Assembly: GCF_012273515.2 (NCBI RefSeq)
Contig: NZ_CP050975.2
Location: 434,001 to 498,000 of the forward strand
Reading direction: 5' to 3'
Length of the DNA: 64,000 bases
DNA from: Streptomyces sp. RPA4-2
Lineage (GTDB): Bacteria > Actinomycetota > Actinomycetes > Streptomycetales > Streptomycetaceae
The notes under the pieces were generated by a model, which saw only the letters and a list, made by a program, of their open reading frames with translations, ran no database searches and was not told the DNA's origin. Of this stretch, positions 8,597 to 17,083 are shown in pieces (position 1 is the stretch's first letter; every line of letters begins with the position of its first letter). The position numbers and the translations under genes are program-made.

Positions 8597-11500
8597 TCAC
8601 TCGGTATTGATCTTGAACGTGCTGGTCGTGTTGCGGATGTCCTGGGCGTTGCCGCTCATCCGCAGGTTGCGGAAGGTGGCCTCGCCGACGGCGGGACCCT
8701 GACCGGGCTCCGGCAGCTCGTTGGCCCAGATGCCGAATCCGGACTTGGCGTCGAACGCGTCTCCGCTCTTCTTGGAGTTGGTGATGGAGATGTCGGTGAA
8801 GATCGTGTCCTTCACCGGGAACTGCGGCTGGCCACCGACGTAGTTGGTCTGGAACATCACGCCTCCGTAAGTGGAGTCGTCGATGTCTACGTCGTTGACC
8901 CGTATCCCCTGGAAGACCTTGGAGGCGGAGAACGCCCAGATGGCGGGGAAGACCTGCGAGCCCCAGAAATGGCCGCCCGTCCTGTCCAGGGACACGTTCT
9001 CGATCGTCGTGGGGTCGGTCCCGAAGCCGTTCATCGGGTAGCCGAAGTCGAGCGAGGAGATCGTGATGCCGGAGTAGACCAGGGTGTCGGCGACACGGAT
9101 GTTGCGGAAGGTGTTGGCGTAGCCTCCGTAGACGGCGATACCGGCCGCTCTCCAGGTGAGCGTCGACGTCAGGTTCTCGTAGAGGTTGTTCTTCTCGTCG
9201 GCGCCGCCGGAGTCGATCGCCGAGAAGAGCGCGAAGCTGTCGTCGCCCGTGGCTCGGGCGTCGTTGTTCACCACGTGGTTGTCCGTCGAACCGTTCGTCA
9301 TGTTGATGCCGTCGGCGAACGTGTCACGGATTCGGGAGTTCTTGATGGTCATGTTGTCGGTGTTGGCGCCCCAGTAGAGGCAGACCATGTGCTCGACCCA
9401 GATGTTGTCGATGGTGATGTCGGAGACGTTGGAGAAGTCGAACACCTTGCCCGGGCCGTCGATCCGGGACGTGTAGTTGCCGAAGTAGGAGAAGCCGGCG
9501 AACGTCGAACCCTTGGCGCTCGCTTCGGCCCGGAAGCCGACGTCGGTGTTCTCCTGCGAGGAGGGAGCGTGGAAGCGGGTGAACCACGGTCCGGCGCCGA
9601 CGACCTGGACCGCCTTGCCGTAGACCTGGAACTTGCTGGAGGTCTCGTAGTCACCGGCGGGCAGGTAGACGCCGACGAGCTTGCCCGTGGTGTCCATGCG
9701 GACCTTGTCGAGCGCGTTCTGCACGTCCTGGTGCGCGAAGCCTGCCGGGACCGTGTAGGCGGCCGGGTCCGGGTTCGCGGCGGCGGTCGCCTGCTCCGTG
9801 TTGATGAAGTCGATGTCGTAGTAGGTGGAGCTGTTGGCGGCGTCCTTCTGGAGCCGGATCTTGGAACCGGCCGGCACGGTCTTGCCGAGCAGCAGGTTCG
9901 CCTCGTCGTAGATGTGGCGCGGAGCACCGGAGCCGGGCGAGTTGCCGGGCGCGGTCTCGTTGCCGTACAGCCAGGCGTACTTCGAGGTGAGGTCGATCGC
10001 CTTGAGGAACTGGCCGTCCACGTAGACGTTGAGCGTGCTGTCGGTGCCGTCCGGGATCGAGAAGCGGGTCACCAGGCTGTTGGTCGCCGCGCGGGTGGTC
10101 CACTCGACGTACTGGCCGGTCCCGGTGAGGGTCACCGCCTTGCGGCCGCTCGCCTCGCCGGCCGCGTCGCCGATGGTCCGGTTCGGGCCGACGACCTTGG
10201 CGCCGCCGCCGACCGTGCCGTCCTCGGCCTCGTACATGTCGTACGGCATGTCCGCGCCGCGGCCGACGAACAGGGACTGCGTGGTGGTGTTGTTGGTCCG
10301 CTTGACCGGCAGTTCGTTGGCGTCGTCGGCGATGACCGTCTTCACGGTGTACTTGCCGTTGACGCCCGTCCACGAACCGAGGCTGACCGGAGCGGTCGTC
10401 TGGCCCGAGGCGATGACGCCGTTGTAGGAGCCGCTGAGTGTCTTGACGGTGGCGCCCTTGGAGTCCTGGATCGTCAGGGTGACGCCGTGGGCACCGGAGG
10501 CCGAGTCCGTCGTGCCCTGGTTCTTGATCGCGACGGTGAACTTGACGTCGTCACCCGCCGAGGCGCTGGAGGGAGTCCAGGAGACCGGCGCCGCCACCAG
10601 GTCGGAGCTGGAGACGGGCTTGACGACGAGGGCGTCCGAGCGGGTGAAGACGTTGTTCGCGTCGTTCTGCTCGATGACCTTGTTCGACGGGTCCACCTCG
10701 GCGCCGACCGGGTAACTGCCCGCGTCCCGGGCGCCGATGCTCGCGGTGACCGTCTTCGTCTCGCCTGTGGCGAGGGCGGGAACGTCCGCCGTGGCGACCT
10801 TCGTTCCCCCGAGGGTGAAGTTCAGGTCGGTGGCTTTGGCCGCCTTGGTGCCACTGTTGGTCACGGTCGCCGTGAGGCTGATGGCGTCCGACTCGACGGG
10901 AGCCGACGGCGTGTTCGTGATGCCGGTGACCTTCAGGTCCGGGTTGGCGGCCGGCGTGCCGATGACCTGGAACTCGGCGACCTGCCCGCCCGGAGCGCCG
11001 GTGTTGGAGGTGAACTTGAGCTGGATGTCGGCGGCGGAGCCGGAGACCGGGATGGTCACCGTGTTGCCGCTCGCCGGCGAGAACGTGTAGTCCTTCGCCG
11101 CCGCGAGGCTGGTGAAGGTCGTCGCGTCCTGGTCGCGGCCGAGCACCTGGATGTTCTGTGTGCGCGTAGACCAGGCCGCGTCCGGGTTGAGCTTGACGAC
11201 GATCTGGCTGAGATCGGCGTTGGCGCCCAGCTTGGTGGTGAGAGTGGCCGGGTAGGCGCCACCCCCGCTCTCCCAATAGGTGCTGGTCAGACCGTCGTTG
11301 GCGTTGGTCGCGACGAAGGTGAAGGTGGACGAGGAAGCCTCGATGGGCTTGCCCTGGGCCAGGTTGGAGCCGCCACCCGAGCCGGGCCTGGTGACGCTGT
11401 TGCTCGCCACCGACACGTTCCCGGCGGCGTCCTTCGCCTTCACGTAATAGGTGACCGTGGCCGCCGCCGACGGGGTGTCGGTGTACGTCAGGACGTCGCC

Positions 11501-12871
11501 CGCGACGGATTTGACGAGCTGGTCGTTGGCGTACACGTCGTAGCCGGTGACCTTGACGTTGTCGCTCGACGTCTGCCAGGTGAGCTTCACGTCGCTGCCG
11601 GACTGTGTGTAGGCGAGGTTGCCGGGCGCCGTGGGGGCCTGGGTGTCGCCGCCCGACCCCTTGCGGGTGACGCTGTTGCTGTTGGAGGAGACGTTGCCCG
11701 CGGCGTCCTTGGCCCGCACGAAGTACGTGATGTCGTCGGCGGCCGACTGCGTGTCGGTGTACGTCAGGACGTTCCCGGCGACGGTCGCCCGCAACTGGCC
11801 GTTGGCGTAGATGTCGTAGCCGCTGACGCCCGTGTCGTCGCTCGCGGCGCCCCACGTCAGCTTGATCTGCCCGGTGGCCGGTTCGGTGTAGCTCAGGTTC
11901 GACGGCGCGGTGGGCGCCTGGGTGTCGCCCGTCGCCGGCCCGTAGACCTCGAGTTCGGACAACTGCCCTGCCGGCCAGCCGGTGTTGGCGGTGATGAGCA
12001 CGCGCACGTACCGCGTCGTGGTGGTGTCGAAGCTGATGGTCGCCGACTGGTCGCCGGCGCTGTCGAAGGTGTATGCCTTCGATGCCGTCAGATCGGTGAA
12101 GTTCTGGTTGTCGGTGGAACCCTGGACCTTGAGCGTCTGACTGCGGCTCGGCCATCCGCTGGGCAGCCGCAGGGCCACCTGGTTCACCTTGACCGAGGAC
12201 CCGAGGTCGACCTGGAGCCACTGCGGGAAGGCGTTGTTCGTACTCTCCCAGTAGGTGGCCCGGTTGCCGTCGCCGGCGTTGGCCGCGCCGTAGACGTCGG
12301 CGTGCCCGCTTTCGCTGAAGGGCTTGCCCTGGGCGAGGTTGGGGGTCGAGGCGGCGGTCGTGAGGACCTGCATCTCGGAGAGCTGGGCGGTGGAGGCCAC
12401 CGAGTTCTTGCTGAAGTCGGCCCGTACGTAACGGGCGAGGGTCGCGGGGAAGGAGACCTTCACCGTGTTGCCGTTGCCGGGACTGAAGGCGTACTGCGCC
12501 GACGACTTGAGCGTGGCGAAGCTCTTTCCGTCGGCGCTGCCTTGAAGGGCCAGCGTCTGCTTGCGGGACTGCCAGGCTTCGGGCAGCCGGAACACGACCT
12601 GGCGGACGCGCTTCGTCCGGCCGAGGTCGGTCTGCACCCACTGGGCCGACTTCTTTCCGGCTTGCCAGTACGTGTCGGCGTCGCCGTCGGTGACGCTGGC
12701 GGCCGCGTGAGCGCCGAGGGCGCTGCCGGCCTTGGTCGCGGCGTCCGCGGCGGCGTTGGGGCCGCCGGCCGCGTGGGCGCCGATGGCGGGCATGCCTAGC
12801 ACCATGACGGTGGAGGCGAGCGCAGCGGTGGCTGCGCGCCGTCTCCAGGATCTGGGCTTGTGTCGAGTCAT
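8597..12871 (-). CDS. Secreted GH87 alpha-1,3-glucanase (mutanase/mycodextranase), multi-modular
   Basis: Extracellular enzyme of 1,424 residues predicted to cut alpha-1,3-glucan of fungal walls or bacterial exopolysaccharide. Order: signal peptide (1-35, cut near AHA-A); two discoidin-like F5/8C domains (about 40-172 and 178-312); two fibronectin III domains (about 318-405 and 410-497); a third discoidin-like domain (503-640); two CARDB-like beta-sandwich segments (645-750, 755-870); a CBM35-like module starting DMYEAEDG (878-1025); and a right-handed beta-helix GH87 domain (about 1030-1424). Within FADGINMTN...ATGDDSFALF, Asp1187, Asp1210 and Asp1211 have the same spacing (23 and 24) as the three catalytic Asp of characterised GH87 enzymes. 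ATG 12871 has GGGAG nine bases upstream. The five binding modules suggest attack on insoluble polymer. Confidence 0.9.
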   Translation of the reverse strand: MTRHKPRSWRRRAATAALASTVMVLGMPAIGAHAAGGPNAAADAATKAGSALGAHAAASVTDGDADTYWQAGKKSAQWVQTDLGRTKRVRQVVFRLPEAWQSRKQTLALQGSADGKSFATLKSSAQYAFSPGNGNTVKVSFPATLARYVRADFSKNSVASTAQLSEMQVLTTAASTPNLAQGKPFSESGHADVYGAANAGDGNRATYWESTNNAFPQWLQVDLGSSVKVNQVALRLPSGWPSRSQTLKVQGSTDNQNFTDLTASKAYTFDSAGDQSATISFDTTTTRYVRVLITANTGWPAGQLSELEVYGPATGDTQAPTAPSNLSYTEPATGQIKLTWGAASDDTGVSGYDIYANGQLRATVAGNVLTYTDTQSAADDITYFVRAKDAAGNVSSNSNSVTRKGSGGDTQAPTAPGNLAYTQSGSDVKLTWQTSSDNVKVTGYDVYANDQLVKSVAGDVLTYTDTPSAAATVTYYVKAKDAAGNVSVASNSVTRPGSGGGSNLAQGKPIEASSSTFTFVATNANDGLTSTYWESGGGAYPATLTTKLGANADLSQIVVKLNPDAAWSTRTQNIQVLGRDQDATTFTSLAAAKDYTFSPASGNTVTIPVSGSAADIQLKFTSNTGAPGGQVAEFQVIGTPAANPDLKVTGITNTPSAPVESDAISLTATVTNSGTKAAKATDLNFTLGGTKVATADVPALATGETKTVTASIGARDAGSYPVGAEVDPSNKVIEQNDANNVFTRSDALVVKPVSSSDLVAAPVSWTPSSASAGDDVKFTVAIKNQGTTDSASGAHGVTLTIQDSKGATVKTLSGSYNGVIASGQTTAPVSLGSWTGVNGKYTVKTVIADDANELPVKRTNNTTTQSLFVGRGADMPYDMYEAEDGTVGGGAKVVGPNRTIGDAAGEASGRKAVTLTGTGQYVEWTTRAATNSLVTRFSIPDGTDSTLNVYVDGQFLKAIDLTSKYAWLYGNETAPGNSPGSGAPRHIYDEANLLLGKTVPAGSKIRLQKDAANSSTYYDIDFINTEQATAAANPDPAAYTVPAGFAHQDVQNALDKVRMDTTGKLVGVYLPAGDYETSSKFQVYGKAVQVVGAGPWFTRFHAPSSQENTDVGFRAEASAKGSTFAGFSYFGNYTSRIDGPGKVFDFSNVSDITIDNIWVEHMVCLYWGANTDNMTIKNSRIRDTFADGINMTNGSTDNHVVNNDARATGDDSFALFSAIDSGGADEKNNLYENLTSTLTWRAAGIAVYGGYANTFRNIRVADTLVYSGITISSLDFGYPMNGFGTDPTTIENVSLDRTGGHFWGSQVFPAIWAFSASKVFQGIRVNDVDIDDSTYGGVMFQTNYVGGQPQFPVKDTIFTDISITNSKKSGDAFDAKSGFGIWANELPEPGQGPAVGEATFRNLRMSGNAQDIRNTTSTFKINTE

Positions 12872-13585
12872 GCGGGGTCACTCCCTGCGGAGGTTCGCGC
12901 GCCGGAGGGGGCGGCGAGGTCGGCTCGTTCCTGGGCAGAGCGGTGGCGCGGTACGGCAGGACGGCAGGAGCTGCCCGCGCAGAGATGCATGATCTCTACA
13001 CGGATGGAGTGCGCAGCTTCTTGCGCTCTTTCATCGCAATATTGCAGAGCGCTGTGAGTCCGTCTACTGTCAGGACGCCACAAGTTTCACCGACCGCACC
13101 CGCGCCTCAGTGGTGGAGGCGCGGCGCGGGCAGCCTCCAGGCCGATGAGCAGGGCAATGAGCGCGTCCCGGGGGGACCCGACGGCGAGACGCGCCCCGCG
13201 CACTACTTCCTTTGGAGGCAGCGCACTTGATAGAGCGGGAGCGTCTCGAACGTCCCCCTGAAGCCGACCCGCACCCAAGCCCGCGACGCCCGCCCGCGGC
13301 GCCGGACCACGCCGGTCGGGGACCTTGCGTCCGACACTGCAAGCGAACGCAAAAACCGCAATTTCTTGCGTACACATGCGCCGCCCCCAGGGCCTCCACC
13401 GTGCGGCCCACGCAGCAGTCGGCTGCGGATGTGGTGCGCCAGGTGCGTCATGACCTCCCGAATGTGTCGCTTGCCTGGCCGGTGAGGCGCGGCACGATCC
13501 TGGGAGGGAACCCGTCAGTTCGTCGACGGAGACAGTCGGACGCTCTTCGGTCGCTGAGCCGGCGATGTCTCCGCGGTCATGTGCG
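12872..13585. promoter_or_regulatory. Long upstream region of the glucanase gene
   Basis: About 700 bp without a convincing gene between the glucanase start and the next gene's stop. It holds several short TTGCG/CGCAA palindromes (13021-13045 and about 13350-13376), suggesting regulator sites. Confidence 0.45.
13021..13045. promoter_or_regulatory. Candidate operator upstream of the glucanase gene
   Basis: TTGCG (13021-13025) and CGCAA (13035-13039) form an inverted repeat with a 9-base gap, overlapping the perfect 10-bp palindrome GCAATATTGC (13036-13045). The AT-rich centre is unusual for this DNA. It is about 150 bp upstream of the glucanase start and looks like a LacI-family type sugar-operon operator, which is inference. 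Confidence 0.4.
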
Positions 13586-15688
13586 TCACTCGGGCTGCCG
13601 CACGGTGTGTTGTGGGAGGGTTTGTTCAGTCCAGATGATCTTGCCGGATCCGCTGTACCGGGTGCCCCAGTGCTGGGCGAGCTGAGCGACGATGAACAGG
13701 CCGCGGCCGCCTTCGTCGAGGGTTCGGGCATGCCGGAGGTGGGGCGCGGCGGGGCTGGCGTCCGAGACCTCGCAGGTGAGGAACCGGTCTTTGATGAGAC
13801 GCAGTTGTACGGGTGGGGCACCGTGGCGGATGGCGTTGGTGACCAGCTCGCTGACGATGATCTCGGTGGCGAGGGAACTGTCGGTGAGATCCCAGTCGGC
13901 GAGTTGCCGTATCGCTCGCTCCCGGGCCAGGGCCACCTCTTCGGGGTGTGGGAGGACGGTCCAGGTGGCGACTTGGTTCTCACCGAGAATCCGGGTGCGG
14001 GCCAGCAGCAGGACCGCGTCGTCCTCGGGGCGATCGGCGGCCCGGAGGGAGTAGACGGCGTCGTCGCGCAGTTCGTTCAGAGGGCGCTCGTTGCCGGAGA
14101 GCACCTGGCGCAGGCGGTCGCGGGCCGTTTCGTGTGAGGTGGCGCGGTAGCCCTCGAGAAACCCGTGGTTGTACAGCGCGAGGATGCTGCCTTCGGCAAG
14201 CCGTGTCCGGGCTGCGGCGAAGGGCTCCTCCTCGTCGCCCAGGGACGGGCCACGGGGGACGTCGGGAATCGCGCTGGTGCCGTCCGGGCGGACGAGTACC
14301 GGCGGGGGATGGTCGGCGCATGCCATCGTGCACTCGCCGTCGAGCGGGTCGTACACCACGTACGTGCAGGTGGCTCTCAGCGGTTCGTCGTGCACCGGGT
14401 CCGCGGGCGGCAGGGCGGAGCGTTCCGCGGCCAGACGCATCACCGTGTCGTTGAGGCGGGCGAGGAGCTCGTCAGGATCCAGATCCAGTGCGGCGAGCGC
14501 GTTGATCGCGGTGCGCAGCTGTCCCATGGTGGTGGCCGTGTGGATGCTGTGTCCGGCCACCTCTCCCACCGTGAGGGCCAGCCGGGCACTGGACAGTGGA
14601 ATGGCGTCGAACCAGCCCCCGCTCACCTCCGCCGGCCGGTGAAAGTGGGCGACCTCTGCGGCCGCCCGGGAGACGTTGCCCTGCGGCAGGAGGTGGCGCT
14701 GCAGCGTGAGGGCGATGGTGTGCTCGCGGGTGAACCTGCGGGCGTTGTCCAGACATACGGCGGTGAAGGCCACCAGTTCACCAGCGAGAACCACGTCGTC
14801 CGCGGTGAAGGGGTCGGGTCGCGCGGAGCGGTAGAAGCCGACGATGCCGAGCACAGCTCCGCGCAGCACGATGGGGGTGACGATCATGCAATGGACCCCG
14901 GCCTCACGCAGCGCCCGGCCCCGTTCCGGATCCGCGGCCGGCCACGAGGTGGTCTCGTCCAGCGTGACCAGGCGGGGTTCGAGGTCGCCAAGACTCTGTG
15001 TGTACGGCGTGGGGTACGGAAAGCTGCTGGTGCCGCCCGCCGCGAACGCCCCCGGCCGGCCCGTTGCCGATTTGAAGGCGGCGCGCTGCATCGGCTCGTC
15101 ACCGAAGAGCGGCCCGAGCGGGGGTTCGTTCCCACGGACCACCGTGTCGAGCACATCCAGCACCACCGCGTCGGCGAACTCGGGTACGGCCACGTCCGCC
15201 AGTTCGCGGCAGGTCGTGATCGCATCGAGAGAACTGCCGATCTTCTTCCGGGCCGCGTCGCGCACGGCCGCACGTGCCCGCTCGCGCTCGTGTTCGGTGA
15301 CGTCGGTCAGGGAAATCACAGCGCCCAGTACGAGGCCGTTGCTGTCCTGGAGGCGGAACACGGAGACCGAGTAGACATGCTCAGGGCCGGGCTCGGCCGT
15401 CGGACGGCCCACCACGAGCCGGTCGAGGACCGGTACGCCGGTGCTCAGCACGGCGCGCGCCATCGTCTCCACGCCTTCGGGGCTGGTGGTGTTGAGGGCC
15501 TCGGTCACCGGTCGGCCGAGCAGACCGGCGACCGCGGTACCGCGGTCGCCGCGGGAGAGGGTGTTGACGCGTTGGACACGGAGGTCGGCGTCCACGATCA
15601 ACAGCCCGACCGGCGCCTGCGTGAACAGAGCCTCCAACAGCGCCGAGCCGAACCCGCCGCCGAGTTCACCGCCGCGGTTCCCGGCCAC
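13586..15688 (-). CDS. PAS-GAF-SpoIIE-HATPase protein with degenerate phosphatase site
   Basis: Multi-domain regulator of about 700 residues resembling the serine phosphatases that control anti-sigma/anti-anti-sigma switches. Counting from the first in-frame GTG (15694): PAS (about 20-135), GAF (150-325), SpoIIE/PP2C (340-570) and an RsbW-like HATPase (about 575-695, N-box ELVTNAIRHG, G-box DEGGRGLF). Metal-binding Asp are replaced: the usual GGDWFD reads SGGWFD (Gly360), GDVxGHG reads GEVAGHS (Glu378) and YSDG reads YNHG (His510). Only EDD (557-559) remains. Catalysis is therefore doubtful; it may act as an ATP-binding kinase or scaffold. The GTG at 15688 has GGGGAGG seven bases upstream; the one at 15694 is too close. 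The paralogue at 55406-57877 is intact. Confidence 0.9.
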   Translation of the reverse strand: MAGNRGGELGGGFGSALLEALFTQAPVGLLIVDADLRVQRVNTLSRGDRGTAVAGLLGRPVTEALNTTSPEGVETMARAVLSTGVPVLDRLVVGRPTAEPGPEHVYSVSVFRLQDSNGLVLGAVISLTDVTEHERERARAAVRDAARKKIGSSLDAITTCRELADVAVPEFADAVVLDVLDTVVRGNEPPLGPLFGDEPMQRAAFKSATGRPGAFAAGGTSSFPYPTPYTQSLGDLEPRLVTLDETTSWPAADPERGRALREAGVHCMIVTPIVLRGAVLGIVGFYRSARPDPFTADDVVLAGELVAFTAVCLDNARRFTREHTIALTLQRHLLPQGNVSRAAAEVAHFHRPAEVSGGWFDAIPLSSARLALTVGEVAGHSIHTATTMGQLRTAINALAALDLDPDELLARLNDTVMRLAAERSALPPADPVHDEPLRATCTYVVYDPLDGECTMACADHPPPVLVRPDGTSAIPDVPRGPSLGDEEEPFAAARTRLAEGSILALYNHGFLEGYRATSHETARDRLRQVLSGNERPLNELRDDAVYSLRAADRPEDDAVLLLARTRILGENQVATWTVLPHPEEVALARERAIRQLADWDLTDSSLATEIIVSELVTNAIRHGAPPVQLRLIKDRFLTCEVSDASPAAPHLRHARTLDEGGRGLFIVAQLAQHWGTRYSGSGKIIWTEQTLPQHTVRQPE

Positions 15689-16315
15689 CCACACCTCCCC
15701 GGGTCAGCCGCCGTTTCCCGGGGTCACCTGTCCGGCCCGCTCGCCAAGGGCTGTCCCGTAGTCCCCGGCGGGCCGCGTCAGTACGTCCCACAGCGCCGGC
15801 GGCAGGCGTCCCGAGCAGGCTTCCGGCTTCCCGGCTCCGCTCGAACACGTCGTTGTTCGCGCTCATGACGGGGAGGGGTTCTCGCCGCCTCATGGGCCGA
15901 TCACCTCCGCAGATGCCCGGCTCCCCCACCACACGGGCCCGCACCAGTCGCGGACGCGGCACGGCCGCTTCCCGCGCCGTAGGCGCACCACACCTCTCCA
16001 GCCTGCCCCCAGCCGTCGCGGCGCGCCAGCCGTCCCCCGGCACCGACTCGCCCGTCTCGTCAGCCGGAGGCTGGGATGACCTGGTACCCGCGAAGCCACG
16101 GACCTCCGGCCACACGGGGCCCGGGTGAGGGTGAAACGGTTCACCCCGTGGAGCACGGCCAGGGCCGCGTGGCGGAGTCGGAACCGCCGGGCGACCGACG
16201 TGGCGATGCCCCGCTAAGGACCCCGACTGGCGGCTCGGTCCCGTCCCACGGCATTCCGATACGCACGGTCCTCTTCACCGCGCGGCGCGTTCAGCGGCTT
16301 CGGCGCCGTGGGCCA
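15689..16315. other. Intergenic region with a solo MITE end and small hairpin
   Basis: About 630 bp without a convincing gene. It contains the solitary element end at 15747-15773 and a hairpin GGGTGAA-acgg-TTCACCC at 16129-16146. Open frames here have no recognisable product. Confidence 0.45.
15747..15773. repeat. Solitary end of the MITE family found at 36156
   Basis: 26 of 27 bases match the left end of the element at 36156-36348, starting AGGGCTGTCCCGTA. No matching opposite end was found within several hundred bases. It is a remnant or an incomplete copy. Confidence 0.75.
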
Positions 16316-16804
16316 TCAACTCGCCCGACTGTTCTCACGGTTGGGGCGATGTGGGCGGACGAGGGTGTCGAGCGCGCCCACGGCCGCACGGACATGGGCC
16401 GGGCCGCGACGGGACCGCTCCCCCGCGCACCACCAGGACAGCTGCCCGTCCGCGTCCCGCGGATGCATCCCCAGGCCGTGCTCCGCGCACAGCGGCCAGG
16501 CCTGCCACAGACGCTCGGTGACGGTTTCCTGGGCGGCATCGGCGACGACCGCCAGCGCGACGGCGGGATCGTCCGCCGATTCCGGATACAGGTGATTGCC
16601 GTGCCATTCGCCGTTGGCGAGAGCGATGTGGACGTTCTCCGGCTCGTTCGCGTCGTAGGGCGGAAGGGCCAGCAGTTGCAGGGGCTCCTGGTCGGGAAGG
16701 GTCGCCGCCAGGTCCCTGTTGAGGAGGCCGAGAGCCCGGCCCCACAGGGGGTACTCGGCCGGCGAGACGCGGCGGGGCGCGGGGCGGTCGAACAGATTAC
16801 GCAT
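16316..16804 (-). CDS. Hypothetical protein
   Basis: 162-residue soluble protein with no signal peptide or membrane segment. It is rich in Trp and Pro, with stretches such as SPAEYPLWGRALGLLNRDLAATLPDQEPLQLL and NGEWHGNHLYPESADDPAVAL. Third-position G/C bias is strong, so it is a real gene. I do not recognise the family. ATG 16804 is chosen because a GGAG lies ten bases upstream; ATG 16813 is also in frame but too close to that site. No operon partner on this strand is adjacent. It may be a conserved actinomycete protein of unknown role. Confidence 0.7.
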   Translation of the reverse strand: MRNLFDRPAPRRVSPAEYPLWGRALGLLNRDLAATLPDQEPLQLLALPPYDANEPENVHIALANGEWHGNHLYPESADDPAVALAVVADAAQETVTERLWQAWPLCAEHGLGMHPRDADGQLSWWCAGERSRRGPAHVRAAVGALDTLVRPHRPNRENSRAS

Positions 16805-17083
16805 GGGCACCATTCTCCGCCGGACAGTCCCCGTCGTGGACCACGATCGGAATCCGATCACCGCGCGTCGGACGACTGACAGCCCGTCACCACCACCGAA
16901 CTGGATTCCGAAAGATCGGCCCTGGGCGTTCGGGCTGCTGTCCGGTGCTTACTGTATTCGAGTTGGATACTGAAGCGATCGGTTGAATAGTTGCCGCTCA
17001 GGGCGTAGGTCCTTGCTCCGAACAGCGAGGATGGCCGGCAGACGAGAGCCGTCGGACCACTGTCAGCTGGGGAGCAAACCGCC

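Noticed and set aside
8450..12799. A 1,449-codon open frame on the plus strand
   Set aside because: It is the antisense shadow of the GH87 gene. High GC suppresses stops in that frame, and its protein is a low-complexity Val/Arg/Gly/Asp sequence with no domain.
14165..15868. 567-codon plus-strand frame opposite the SpoIIE-like gene
   Set aside because: Antisense shadow of the real minus-strand gene, whose PAS, GAF and HATPase domains are clear.
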